Assembly: GCA_026391805.1 (NCBI GenBank)
Contig: JAPLDJ010000015.1
Coordinates: forward strand, 1-64,000
Length of the DNA stretch: 64,000 nucleotides
Origin: Bacteroidota bacterium
GTDB taxonomy: Bacteria; Bacteroidota; Bacteroidia; Bacteroidales; FEN-979
Direction of reading: 5' to 3'
Below, in pieces: positions 54,201-61,463 of the stretch (position 1 is its first letter; the number at the start of each line of letters is the position of its first letter). The position numbers and the translations under genes were made by a program. Below the pieces are notes generated by a model. The model was not told the origin of the DNA and made no database searches. It saw nothing but the letters and a program-made list of their open reading frames with translations.

Positions 54201-54699
54201 TTTGCCAAATGACACTTTGTGTGGTGATATGACCGCCCATCTTACTGCCGATCCCGTCCAGGGCGGTTCCTACCTCTGGACGCCCGGCGGATTCACCACA
54301 CCGGATATCCTTGTCGATACTTCCATCACCGGTGGATTGGGCTCGTACTGGTTCCGGCTCAGGATCACGACGCTGAACAATTGTTCGTCTTCTGATTCTG
54401 CAAGGATCACCTTCAGGGATTGTACAGGAATTCCTGTCATGGAAGAAGCGATTCAGTGTGAAGTGTTCCCGAATCCGAACAATGGCACATTTACACTGAA
54501 GATCACCTCCCGCACTCACTGTCACCTGGATATGCGCCTGCAAAACCCACTTGGTTTATTGATCCTGGAAGAAAAGAATATTGATGTAGCAGGCACATTC
54601 ATTAAAAACTTTGAACTTGGCCAGCTACCTCCGGGAATCTACATTCTTTCGCTGCAAAACGGGAAAGATAGAGAGAACATGAAGATAGTTGTTCGATAG
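51283..54699 (+). CDS. Secreted sialidase-like Asp-box beta-propeller protein, T9SS cargo
   Basis: The product is 1138 residues from the ATG at 51283, which begins the signal peptide (MQNSRTFLVVVILLLSF, ending LQAQ). Four Asp-box (BNR) motifs define a six-bladed propeller: STDQGKTWHDV (about 185), SEDQGMTWSSP (about 250), STDQGSTWMAP (about 382) and NAGDTWTDM (about 440). The Arg triad of true sialidases cannot be confirmed by eye, so it may only bind glycans or proteins. Then come two beta domains, a MAM-like segment (MEDWESGNFTTFPW, about 745), a PKD-like part and a T9SS sorting domain from about 1060 (VFPNPNNG). It follows the two C25 peptidases but has its own promoter. Confidence 0.83.
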   Translation: MQNSRTFLVVVILLLSFHLQAQSVRVSPNITPAGKGKVNTAIDNMGYWQRMVRLGYVRPNAAMPVPPPVFTGSMIRAKGIRVQDSPDRCVTGAESTTQSENSLFINPENEDELLNSNNSTDWDGTYAYVLFGVNDRYSEDGGNGWAGEIEAAGNINQGDPSVVIGRNGWWYAGKINNDFGQSVAYSTDQGKTWHDVIVSSVPFPGSDVLDKNHLWIDNSSTSPFQGRLYDGWTNFVNSSGNLRQIEISRSEDQGMTWSSPINISAGVTSGYMCQGINLQTGPNGELYGAFIIYDAWPADESAIGFAKSLNGGSVFTPATRIISNIKGIRTSLTSKNMRVNSYPSMTVDNSNGPNKGNIYLVWANIGYPGINAGSDINVYFMRSTDQGSTWMAPIRVNQDAAGLGKQHFLPWISCDPVTGNLCVIYYDDRNVGSSACETWISYSYNAGDTWTDMKVSDVSFTPVPIAGLAYDYFGDYLGVASRDMMAYPIWTDNRTGAALTYVSPVNLGPAPGQPYVIYDSYSLNSIQKNLLQNMNYGDSLYLNLGLKNVGDQPAVNVTAYLSTDSPYITITDSIENYGDFAAGEVRSVQHGYSFRVSDTIPDGLRVKFYVRAVTADTAWYSNFRIEAHAPGLTISRIMIRDSVYGNDNGRFDPGESADVLATVANSGDFLCPGAWIRISSPSDYLNFTIDSVFLDTLLPLHNKVVTFKLDVASDACQHAAANLDFLARSGLYSARKHVTETIGVIMEDWESGNFTTFPWVTGGNAQWFIDTVHYEGTYSARSGEISDMEASWLQVGYLCGADDSISFYRKVSSEPGYDYLRFYIDGILQGQWSGEEDWKRIAYPVAAGTHTFKWIYSTDVFQLLGSNAAWLDNIAFPPPPLPVVNAGNDTSVCAAQPIQLHGTVSASDSLRWTTFGDGLFSDETIPDPVYTPGPGDLSAGAVNLRLKAWGVNGCSASGMTLTIVSKPVVHITVLPNDTLCGDMTAHLTADPVQGGSYLWTPGGFTTPDILVDTSITGGLGSYWFRLRITTLNNCSSSDSARITFRDCTGIPVMEEAIQCEVFPNPNNGTFTLKITSRTHCHLDMRLQNPLGLLILEEKNIDVAGTFIKNFELGQLPPGIYILSLQNGKDRENMKIVVR

Positions 54700-54730
54700 C
54701 AAGTGCGCGTCTCTCAGCCATAACAGGTTG

Positions 54731-54812
54731 GAACACGGAATCCACGGATAAAACGCCTGCCTGCCGCAGGCGGGGAATATCATGCTCCGTTTATTTCGTG
54801 TTATCCGTGTTC
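54731..54812. repeat. CACGGAT-type inverted repeat
   Basis: GAACACGGAATCCACGGATA (54731-54750) faces TTATCCGTGTTC (54801-54812). Between them an inner palindrome contains CGCCTGCCTGCCGCAGGCG (54755-54773). Confidence 0.85.
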
Positions 54813-54853
54813 TATGAAAGCTTTATTTCAGGTAATTGGTTTATAGGTCGTTT

Positions 54854-54887
54854 TTTGTTACATATTCACAAGTATTATATAACTTTG
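54854..54887 (+). promoter_or_regulatory. Promoter of the anchored-protein / TonB receptor pair
   Basis: TTTG at 54854-54857 and TAACTTTG at 54880-54887, spacing 22 bp, 26 bp before the ATG at 54914. Confidence 0.65.
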
Positions 54888-54913
54888 CGGCAACCGGTGC
54901 ACAAAAACAACCA

Positions 54914-55450
54914 ATGATCCGCAAACTTTTTTCCTTCCTTTTTGCCGGGTTGATCCTTTTTAACCTTTGCGGTTATTTCTTCGTTTTCCAATGCGAACAG
55001 TTGCGGGTTAAGAATGAAATGAAAGGATTGATCAGGAATGGATTCTTCCGGAACGAATACGAAGAGATTACCATTTCCGATCCGGCGGGCAACAGGGACC
55101 TCACGATTCTCGACAAGAATGAGATCCGTTACCGCGGAAAATTGTACGATATCGTTTCTTCTAAAGTCTCCGGTAATTCGGTAACCTATATCTGCATCAA
55201 CGATACAAAAGAGGAAAAGCTGGTTGCACAGTGTCATAATTATATCACCTGGTCGGCCGGGCTGAATTCGCCGGGGAAAAGCAGGACCAGCCAGGCCATG
55301 GCCTACCACATCATCAAGCATGCTTTTCCACCCCATCATTCCCTAATTCCAACAGCAGATTCTTTTCGCAATGTCGAATGGATCGATCCCACTGCAAAGC
55401 TGAATTCCATCAGCCTGAAACCATTCTCTCCCCCGCCGGAAATCATCTGA
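54914..55450 (+). CDS. Membrane-anchored or exported protein of unknown function upstream of a TonB receptor
   Basis: The product is 178 residues from the ATG at 54914; a longer frame to 54836 crosses the promoter and is rejected. Residues 1-25 form a hydrophobic segment (MIRKLFSFLFAGLILFNLCG), an uncleaved anchor or signal peptide. The soluble part has EYEEITISDPAGN, a beta-rich core (NEIRYRGKLYDIVSSKV, SVTYICINDTKEEKL) and a Pro-rich end SLKPFSPPPEII. It may act in the periplasm with the TonB-dependent receptor encoded 108 bp downstream, from which only an AT-rich repeat separates it. I do not recognise the family. Confidence 0.62.
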   Translation: MIRKLFSFLFAGLILFNLCGYFFVFQCEQLRVKNEMKGLIRNGFFRNEYEEITISDPAGNRDLTILDKNEIRYRGKLYDIVSSKVSGNSVTYICINDTKEEKLVAQCHNYITWSAGLNSPGKSRTSQAMAYHIIKHAFPPHHSLIPTADSFRNVEWIDPTAKLNSISLKPFSPPPEII

Positions 55451-55501
55451 TTCCCCTTTCCCTGAAGAATTAACAGAATGAAGATTTCTCCTCATTCCTG
55501 A

Positions 55502-55544
55502 TTTATAATTCATATCTCATAATTCATATTTCATAATTCATAAT
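55502..55544. repeat. CATAATTCATA tandem repeat
   Basis: Successive 9-11-bp variants of TATAATTCATATCTCATAAT fill the gap before the TonB receptor gene. Confidence 0.75.
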
Positions 55545-55558
55545 TAAAAGCTGCTTTT

Positions 55559-57727
55559 ATGAAACCAAAATATATTCTTCTGTTCCTTTGCTTTTCACTG
55601 ATCTCCTTCTTTTCAACAGCGCAAAAGGAAAATGCACAGAAAACAGCTATACCCGACACACTTCTGATAAAGGATCTGAACGAAGTTGTTGTCACTGCCG
55701 TAAGATCCAAAGTTCCTTTGAAAGAGATCCCTGCTTCAATTTCGATTGTAAATTCAGATCAGCTGACAACGATGTCAAAAACCATTGCCACCGATGAAGC
55801 TTTGCGGCTTGTTCCGGGAGTAAGGGTCGACAACGGCACCGGTGGTTCCAGGGTGCATCTCTACATCCGCGGACAGGGCGTCCTGACCGAAAGCGGGTTC
55901 AGGGGGATCGGCGTAATGCTGGACGGTATTCCACTGAACGATCCGGCCGGCTTTGCCCCCGATCTGTATGATGTCGACTGGGCTACCGTTTCCAATGTGG
56001 AGATCGTAAAGGGACTGGCTGCTTCCCTTTATGGCGCCGGTACAACCAGTGGCGTACTTAACATCAATACCATGGACGGCGGAAAAAAACCCGTGAACGG
56101 ACTGCTCTATATGTCGGCCGGTTCCTATGGATTCTGGAAGGTCCTGGGCCAGGTTGACGGCACCGAGGGCAATATCAATTACCGTGTGTCCTATTCGCAT
56201 ACACAGGGTCACGGCTACCGCGAACACCAGGCTTTCCGGGGGGATATCTTTAATGAAAAACTGAACTGGACGCCCACGCCGAAGATAAAGATCACCCAGC
56301 TTCTTTCATATACCAATTATTTCAACCAGAACTCCGAAGGCATCAACCTGGGCCGGTACGACACGGTAGGTCCGAGGGCTGCCAATACCGATGCCGTTCC
56401 TTACAATGAGTTCCATAAAACCCAGCGTCTGACCGGGGCACTTCTGGGCAAGTTTGACTTCTGCAACAACCAGGATATCCAGGTTAAAGTATTTGCAAGA
56501 ATGAACAAGTACCAGGAAACATCCAACAATGGCGACGATCATAAACCTTTCAACCAGGCAGGGGTCTCGGCTCAGTATGACCTTCATTTCGGCAAGGAAA
56601 ACCTGAAAAATCACATCAGTGTTGGTGCAGATTATTCGTCCAAGACGATGACCGAAATAGAATTCGGGGTCCCTGACGGAGCTCACATTGATAAAAACAG
56701 GGTCGACAGTTATTTCAGCGAAGAGGTCTTTGACCTTGATACCATCCTGATCAACCAGGTCATCAAACAAAGAAGCGCAGGGGTCTTCCTCATCGACAAG
56801 CTGGACATTGCCAGGAAGTTGTTTGCGACGCTGAACATCCGCTATGATTATATCTACAATGAACTGGTCAACAACATCCCGCTGCCGGATTCGGTTGTGC
56901 CGCCTTCCGGGAATCGGTCATTTGATAGTCCATCCTTCCGTTTCGGACTTACTTACAGTGCTGCAAAGTTCCTTAATATCTATGCAAATTACGGAACGGG
57001 CTTCCTGGTGCCGACAGAGGATGAACTGTACAACAACCCGGCCCACTGGGGTGGTTTCAACGAAACCATCAAGCCATCCAAAATGTATGGCGGGGAGTTG
57101 GGCATCAGGGGTGATGTCGGGAAAAAATTCTACTATGATGTCGCAGGGTTCCTGGTCAACTCGAAAGATGAATTCTACCGGTACAGCATTCCCGGACGCG
57201 GAAACAACACTGCATTCTTCGGGAACATCGGGGCAAGCAGGCGGTACGGGGTTGAGACTTCGTTATCGTACGCACCTTTTGATTTCCTCCGGTTCGATGT
57301 TGCATACACCTATGCAAATTGCCAGTATACCTCACCCGACAGCGTAAGCGGACACTTTATCCCGCAGTGCCCTGAACATGTGCTGGCAGCGGAGGTTGCC
57401 TTCAAATTCCTGAAACATTTTACCCTGGCACTCGCAACACAGTACCAGTCGAAATGGTACATTCAGACCGACGATTCCATTTACAACCAGTACACGGAAA
57501 ACGGGGTCAAGCGCAATTCATGGGTGAATGGGTTCAACATCTACAACGCCAGCCTTGCCTATCATTTCAGGTTGGGTGGCCTTGACAGCGAGATCAGCCT
57601 TTTTGCCAAGAACCTGTTTGATGAGCATTATTTTGGTTTTACTGAACCGAACAACGGGCCTGACTACAACTCTTATCAGCCCGCACCCGGCAGGGAATTC
57701 TTTGCAAGTCTGAGATTGAGGTTTTAG
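55559..57727 (+). CDS. TonB-dependent outer-membrane receptor
   Basis: The product is 722 residues. The signal peptide ends near residue 21 (FFSTAQ). The TonB box region is followed by the plug domain (about 45-155: LNEVVVTAVRSKVPLKEIPAS, EALRLVPGVRVDNGTGG, VEIVKGLAASLYGAGTTSGV). A 22-strand barrel of about 560 residues ends with aromatic FASLRLRF, as required for outer-membrane insertion. There is no SusD partner and no carboxypeptidase-like N-terminal extension. It is thus a siderophore/cofactor/metal-type receptor rather than a glycan SusC. The upstream anchored protein may be part of the uptake system. The ligand cannot be predicted. Confidence 0.9.
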   Translation: MKPKYILLFLCFSLISFFSTAQKENAQKTAIPDTLLIKDLNEVVVTAVRSKVPLKEIPASISIVNSDQLTTMSKTIATDEALRLVPGVRVDNGTGGSRVHLYIRGQGVLTESGFRGIGVMLDGIPLNDPAGFAPDLYDVDWATVSNVEIVKGLAASLYGAGTTSGVLNINTMDGGKKPVNGLLYMSAGSYGFWKVLGQVDGTEGNINYRVSYSHTQGHGYREHQAFRGDIFNEKLNWTPTPKIKITQLLSYTNYFNQNSEGINLGRYDTVGPRAANTDAVPYNEFHKTQRLTGALLGKFDFCNNQDIQVKVFARMNKYQETSNNGDDHKPFNQAGVSAQYDLHFGKENLKNHISVGADYSSKTMTEIEFGVPDGAHIDKNRVDSYFSEEVFDLDTILINQVIKQRSAGVFLIDKLDIARKLFATLNIRYDYIYNELVNNIPLPDSVVPPSGNRSFDSPSFRFGLTYSAAKFLNIYANYGTGFLVPTEDELYNNPAHWGGFNETIKPSKMYGGELGIRGDVGKKFYYDVAGFLVNSKDEFYRYSIPGRGNNTAFFGNIGASRRYGVETSLSYAPFDFLRFDVAYTYANCQYTSPDSVSGHFIPQCPEHVLAAEVAFKFLKHFTLALATQYQSKWYIQTDDSIYNQYTENGVKRNSWVNGFNIYNASLAYHFRLGGLDSEISLFAKNLFDEHYFGFTEPNNGPDYNSYQPAPGREFFASLRLRF

Positions 57728-57748
57728 GTTAAAAACTCACCCCGGGCT

Positions 57749-57822
57749 AAGCGGAATTTGAAATTCCGCTTATAACATGGCAGAACCTGACACTTGTTGG
57801 GCGGCATTTCAAATGCCGCCCA
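57749..57822. repeat. Two palindromic elements between convergent genes
   Basis: AAGCGGAATTT-G-AAATTCCGCTT (57749-57771) and TGGGCGGCATTT-C-AAATGCCGCCCA (57798-57822) share the GGMATTTnAAATKCC core. They may act as bidirectional terminators, although no T run follows. Confidence 0.88.
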
Positions 57823-57856
57823 GCTAAGGAAGTCGTGGCAGCTACAGGGGGTGATT

Positions 57857-58390
57857 TTATTTCTCTGACTCCTCCTCAGGGAATTTCACCTTTGCCGAGA
57901 AGACAAACAGCGCTTTCAGCTTATCCCAGAAATCGCCTCCGAGCACGAAGAGGCTGGTGATGAAAATGACATCTACGGAGATGTTCAGGATCAGCCGCAG
58001 GTAAAAATTATCGGAGACCATCTGGGGCGCGTAGGCCATGATATAAGTCGGGACCGCCGGGGCGCAAAAAAGGATCAGGCCGATATTGTACCGGAGGCGG
58101 CTTTCATGGTACGGTTTTATCACCCGGTGATAATGGTGCATGAATTTTGCCTTTATCCAGAGATATGTGGGCTTTCCGAGGATCGCCACGCTGGTGATCT
58201 TCATTGCCGGGGCGCTGATCCAGAAAATCCCGATGATGAGATTTTTCAGGAGATGAGTATGGACGTATTGCTGTAAAAATATTCCGGTCGGGAGCATAAA
58301 GAAAGAAAGGACCAGCACGCCTAATCCTGTATACAGCCTTGGCCCCGGATTTCCCGGTTCCATGGGAACAACAGTTTGATCCGCTTTCAT
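57857..58390 (-). CDS. Small four-helix membrane protein, conserved, function unknown
   Basis: The product is 177 residues. Four membrane segments are evident: LGVLVLSFFMLPTGIFLQ, NLIIGIFWISAPAMKI, IGLILFCAPAVPTYIMAY and LILNISVDVIFITSLFVL. A charged loop between the second and third has a His/Tyr-rich HHYHRVIKPYHESR. It resembles the 'transporter suffix' membrane proteins as I remember them, without known function. It is 21 bp downstream of the EamA transporter gene, so it is the last gene of the envelope operon. Confidence 0.6.
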   Translation of the reverse strand: MKADQTVVPMEPGNPGPRLYTGLGVLVLSFFMLPTGIFLQQYVHTHLLKNLIIGIFWISAPAMKITSVAILGKPTYLWIKAKFMHHYHRVIKPYHESRLRYNIGLILFCAPAVPTYIMAYAPQMVSDNFYLRLILNISVDVIFITSLFVLGGDFWDKLKALFVFSAKVKFPEEESEK

Positions 58391-58411
58391 AACAAGAAAA
58401 TTTAAACAAAT

Positions 58412-59320
58412 TTACAGAAAAAACAACGCAACTCCACCCACGGCAAGTATGGCGCCTGCTACTTCTTTTACCGTTACCTTTTCCTTGAACAGGATAACGG
58501 ACGGAGGGATGATGAGCACCGGCACGATGGCCATGATGGTGGCGGCAATGCCCATGTTGGCATGCTGAACGGCAATCAGCGAAAAAGAAACCCCGAGAAA
58601 AGGGCCGAAAAATGCGCCCAGCGAGAGTTGCCCGAGTGCCCTGGTGTTTGACAAGGCCTTGTAAGTATTTTTCCACAAACCAAGGATGAAAAACAGGACA
58701 ACAAAACCTGCGATCCCTGCGATGACACGGATCTGTGCTGATGCAAAAGCATCGTAATCCTTCATTCCGTATTTGCTGAGGACAAGCCCGGTCGACTGTC
58801 CGAGGGCGCCACCCAGGCCGAGAAGGATTCCCCAGATCGGATAATTGAACCTGACTTTCCTGCGGCCGTTGAGTTCCACCGGGTGGTCTTCCCGCTTAAG
58901 CACGACCAGGGCAATCCCTGTGATGGTAACCATCATTCCGACCAGGCCCAGGGTGGTCATCTTTTCTCCCAGGAAGAACCAGCTGATCACCGCAGCAAAC
59001 GGAGGGGCCAGTGCCATCAGAAGCATGGAGATACGGGCGCCGATCACAACGAACGACTGGAACAGGCAGAGATCGCCGAAGGTGAAACCGATCAGCCCCG
59101 AGATGATAAGGATCATCCAGGTTTGCGGGGTGGCATCCACAGGGAAGAGGTAACCTCGATAGATCCAGGCAAAGATGCTGAGAAATACAAAACCGACGAT
59201 CAGCCTCAGCAGGTTGACCACCATCGATCCGATCCTTTTGCTGGCCGCCTCAAATGAAAGGGCAGTGATCGTCCAGAACATGGCCGTGATCAGGGCAGCT
59301 ATTTCTCCGGCGTGTCTCAT
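58412..59320 (-). CDS. EamA/DMT-superfamily transporter
   Basis: The product is 302 residues with ten predicted membrane segments in two EamA halves (about 5-140 and 158-300). Family-like motifs are GLIGFTFGDLCLFQSFVV, LMALAPPFAAVISWFFLGEKM and IMAIVPVLIIPPSVILFKEKV, the last two being the repeated Pro-containing, KE-ending segments of EamA. It is likely a drug/metabolite exporter of the inner membrane. The start lies 9 bp after the stop of the EnvC-like gene, so it belongs to the same operon although its role there is unclear. Confidence 0.88.
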   Translation of the reverse strand: MRHAGEIAALITAMFWTITALSFEAASKRIGSMVVNLLRLIVGFVFLSIFAWIYRGYLFPVDATPQTWMILIISGLIGFTFGDLCLFQSFVVIGARISMLLMALAPPFAAVISWFFLGEKMTTLGLVGMMVTITGIALVVLKREDHPVELNGRRKVRFNYPIWGILLGLGGALGQSTGLVLSKYGMKDYDAFASAQIRVIAGIAGFVVLFFILGLWKNTYKALSNTRALGQLSLGAFFGPFLGVSFSLIAVQHANMGIAATIMAIVPVLIIPPSVILFKEKVTVKEVAGAILAVGGVALFFL

Positions 59321-59329
59321 CCTTCAGCG

Positions 59330-60607
59330 TTAATTGGTGCCGGAAAGCCACTCCTGCGGGTCCTGGATCGTTTTCCCCAGCCAGATTTCAAAATGCAGAT
59401 CGGTACGGGAATCTTCCGGGTTGGTATGGATCTTCCCGATCACCTGCCGGGTTGTCACATTCTGCCCGTCTTTGACATTGACCTCGTCCAGGTTCGAGTA
59501 AACGGTCAGGTACTCGCCGTGCCGGATGATCACGACTTTATTGAGATTCGGAAATGACATGACCCGGCTTACCTTCCCGTCAAAAACCGACCGCACGGAG
59601 GCGCCTTTTTCGGTGGAGATATCAATTCCATTGTTTTTTACCTTCACATACTTCAGCACCGGGTGGGGATGCTCGCCGAATCTTCCTGTGATCACGCCAT
59701 GTTCCGACGGCCAGGGCAGCCTTCCTTTATTGGTAGCGAAGGAGCTGGAAAGAGCCTGCTCATCATTTGTAAGCATGATCTCGGTGGCGGTGGTCGTCAT
59801 CTTTGTTTTGGCATCATGGCCGGTGGTCTTTTTCGCCCGTTCTGCAGCAGCCTTGATCTCGGCAGCAATCAGCTTCTCAATTTCAGAAGTAAGTTTTTGT
59901 GCTGCCTTCTGCTTCTCCCGTAATGCCGCTTCGAGCTCTTTTTCTTTCTGGCTTAACTGTTTTACAGTTTTGTCTTTCTCATCCTTTTCCTGCGTCAGCT
60001 GGTTCTTTTCAGATTCCTGCGAACGCGCCAGGGTCATTTTCTCCTGCCGGGTCTCCTGGAGTTCCCGCTGTTTACGGTTAATTGTCATCTGGGCATCACG
60101 GATCAGCTCTGCCTGGGTTCTCCGGTAGGCACTGTATTGCTGGTAGTACAATAACCGGTGGTAGGCCTGGTTAAAATCTTCCGCGGAAAAAATAAACAGC
60201 AGCCGGTTGTACGCATTCAGGTTCTTGTAGGCATAATAGATCATTTTTGCATATTCGTTCTTCATCTTCCTTAACTCTGACGAAAGAGAAGAGAGATGCT
60301 GCTGCTGGAGCGACATCTGTCCCTGGATCTGGTCTAGTTCACCGGAAATGGTACTGATCAGCGTCTGCCTTTTTTCGATCTGCCGGTTCAGCAGGATGAC
60401 CTTGTTGAGTGAATTTTCTTTTGTCCGGTGAGTCTCTTCCAGCAGCTTTGAAGTGTACCGGATCTCATCCTCCAGCTGTTTTTTTGATTTCTGGAGTTTC
60501 TCCTTTGTGTCCTGGGAAGATATTGTAGGAGGGATCAGGAATGCCAGGATAAGCATCAGGATGAAGCCGTGAACAGTCTGCCTTGTGGTATGCGGGAACT
60601 TCATCAT
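59330..60607 (-). CDS. EnvC-like murein hydrolase activator with degenerate M23/LytM domain
   Basis: The product is 425 residues. The signal peptide ends near residue 31. A long coiled coil follows (about 32-270, KLQKSKKQLEDEI, EKDKTVKQLSQKEKELEAALREKQKAAQKL). The C-terminal LytM domain (about 305-420) contains NNGIDISTEKGASV, TVYSNLDEVNV and DLHFEIW. In active M23 enzymes the zinc and catalytic residues come from HxGxD, HxH and a further His. Here the first His reads Asn, YSNL lacks the catalytic His and HxH is reduced to DLH, so the domain is probably non-enzymatic. This is as in EnvC, which activates amidases at the division site. It is 28 bp downstream of the DUF4292 gene. Confidence 0.88.
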   Translation of the reverse strand: MMKFPHTTRQTVHGFILMLILAFLIPPTISSQDTKEKLQKSKKQLEDEIRYTSKLLEETHRTKENSLNKVILLNRQIEKRQTLISTISGELDQIQGQMSLQQQHLSSLSSELRKMKNEYAKMIYYAYKNLNAYNRLLFIFSAEDFNQAYHRLLYYQQYSAYRRTQAELIRDAQMTINRKQRELQETRQEKMTLARSQESEKNQLTQEKDEKDKTVKQLSQKEKELEAALREKQKAAQKLTSEIEKLIAAEIKAAAERAKKTTGHDAKTKMTTTATEIMLTNDEQALSSSFATNKGRLPWPSEHGVITGRFGEHPHPVLKYVKVKNNGIDISTEKGASVRSVFDGKVSRVMSFPNLNKVVIIRHGEYLTVYSNLDEVNVKDGQNVTTRQVIGKIHTNPEDSRTDLHFEIWLGKTIQDPQEWLSGTN

Positions 60608-60635
60608 AGTCGGTCATCGGTTTCCTGACCCGTGC

Positions 60636-61463
60636 TTATTTTACCGGTTTGTAGCTTGGGGGTATTTTAAACGGGAATGACTGTTCTGCATTGATCACGA
60701 TCTTGCTGAAACTGACATCAACATGCAGGTTGTTTTCAGCAAATATATTGAATATCATTTCTTTCGGAAAGAGTTGTTCCCCGATTTTTTCCAACGATGA
60801 ATAATAGGCCTCCACTTTGATGTTTGGTGCCCGGATCTCCTTGACATCGGCCTCCCTGATCTTGAACGTTTCAGGATCGATCCAGATGTTCTGGATCAGG
60901 ACACGCAGGTTCTCCTGGCTGTTGCGGACAAATTTCTTCAGTTTTTTTCGTTCTGCAGTAGAGAGCTTATAGGCGCCATTCTCCACGGTGGCTTTGAATT
61001 TGCCGTTTTCATAGAACGAAAGGTCATTTCCCGTCAGCAGCGACTGAAGGAGATCGAAATCAATGTTCGTGTTCAGGTACTGGTTCACATAGGTGTAATC
61101 TCCCCTGAAGTAGGTATTGTTCATCCGGTTAATGAACCTGACGGAGTCCTGGGTGGCCATCAAACGGAAAACCTCTATACCCAAAGCCGGAGAAAATGAA
61201 AGCCAGATCACACTGTCCTTCTGGATACGGACCTGTCCGTTAAAGGAATTCGACTGGCCTTTGTTGGTATATTCAGCCGAAAATTTGGCCGTGAGCCAGG
61301 TATAATTCAGCTCATGTTCCTTGAGTTTCTTGAACAGGTATTCTGCGCCTTCTTCCTTGAGCGGTGCTTTGATAATCTTGCGCGAAGGGCTGCAGGAATA
61401 GAAGAAAACGGAAAAAAAGAGAAAGGCAGAAAGAAGCAGGAAGTGGTATCGGTTTTTATTCAT
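60636..61463 (-). CDS. DUF4292 lipoprotein, envelope assembly
   Basis: The product is 275 residues from the ATG at 61463. A much longer frame starts inside the upstream gene and is rejected: the true start overlaps the TPR gene's end as ATGAATAA, giving translational coupling. The lipobox Cys24 (VFFYSC) is clear. The mature part has SAEYTNKGQSNSFNGQVRIQKDSVIWLSFSPALGIE, the LolB/LppX-like beta barrel half typical of DUF4292. A role in handling lipids or lipoproteins at the outer membrane is inferred from that resemblance. In Bacteroidota this gene is regularly found between the TPR gene and an EnvC-like gene, as here. Confidence 0.85.
   Translation of the reverse strand: MNKNRYHFLLLSAFLFFSVFFYSCSPSRKIIKAPLKEEGAEYLFKKLKEHELNYTWLTAKFSAEYTNKGQSNSFNGQVRIQKDSVIWLSFSPALGIEVFRLMATQDSVRFINRMNNTYFRGDYTYVNQYLNTNIDFDLLQSLLTGNDLSFYENGKFKATVENGAYKLSTAERKKLKKFVRNSQENLRVLIQNIWIDPETFKIREADVKEIRAPNIKVEAYYSSLEKIGEQLFPKEMIFNIFAENNLHVDVSFSKIVINAEQSFPFKIPPSYKPVK

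Noticed and set aside
57749-57822. Riboswitch or small RNA in the gap after the TonB receptor
   Set aside because: The two hairpins are simple perfect palindromes with the same core and lie between convergent genes; a repeat or terminator explanation suffices.
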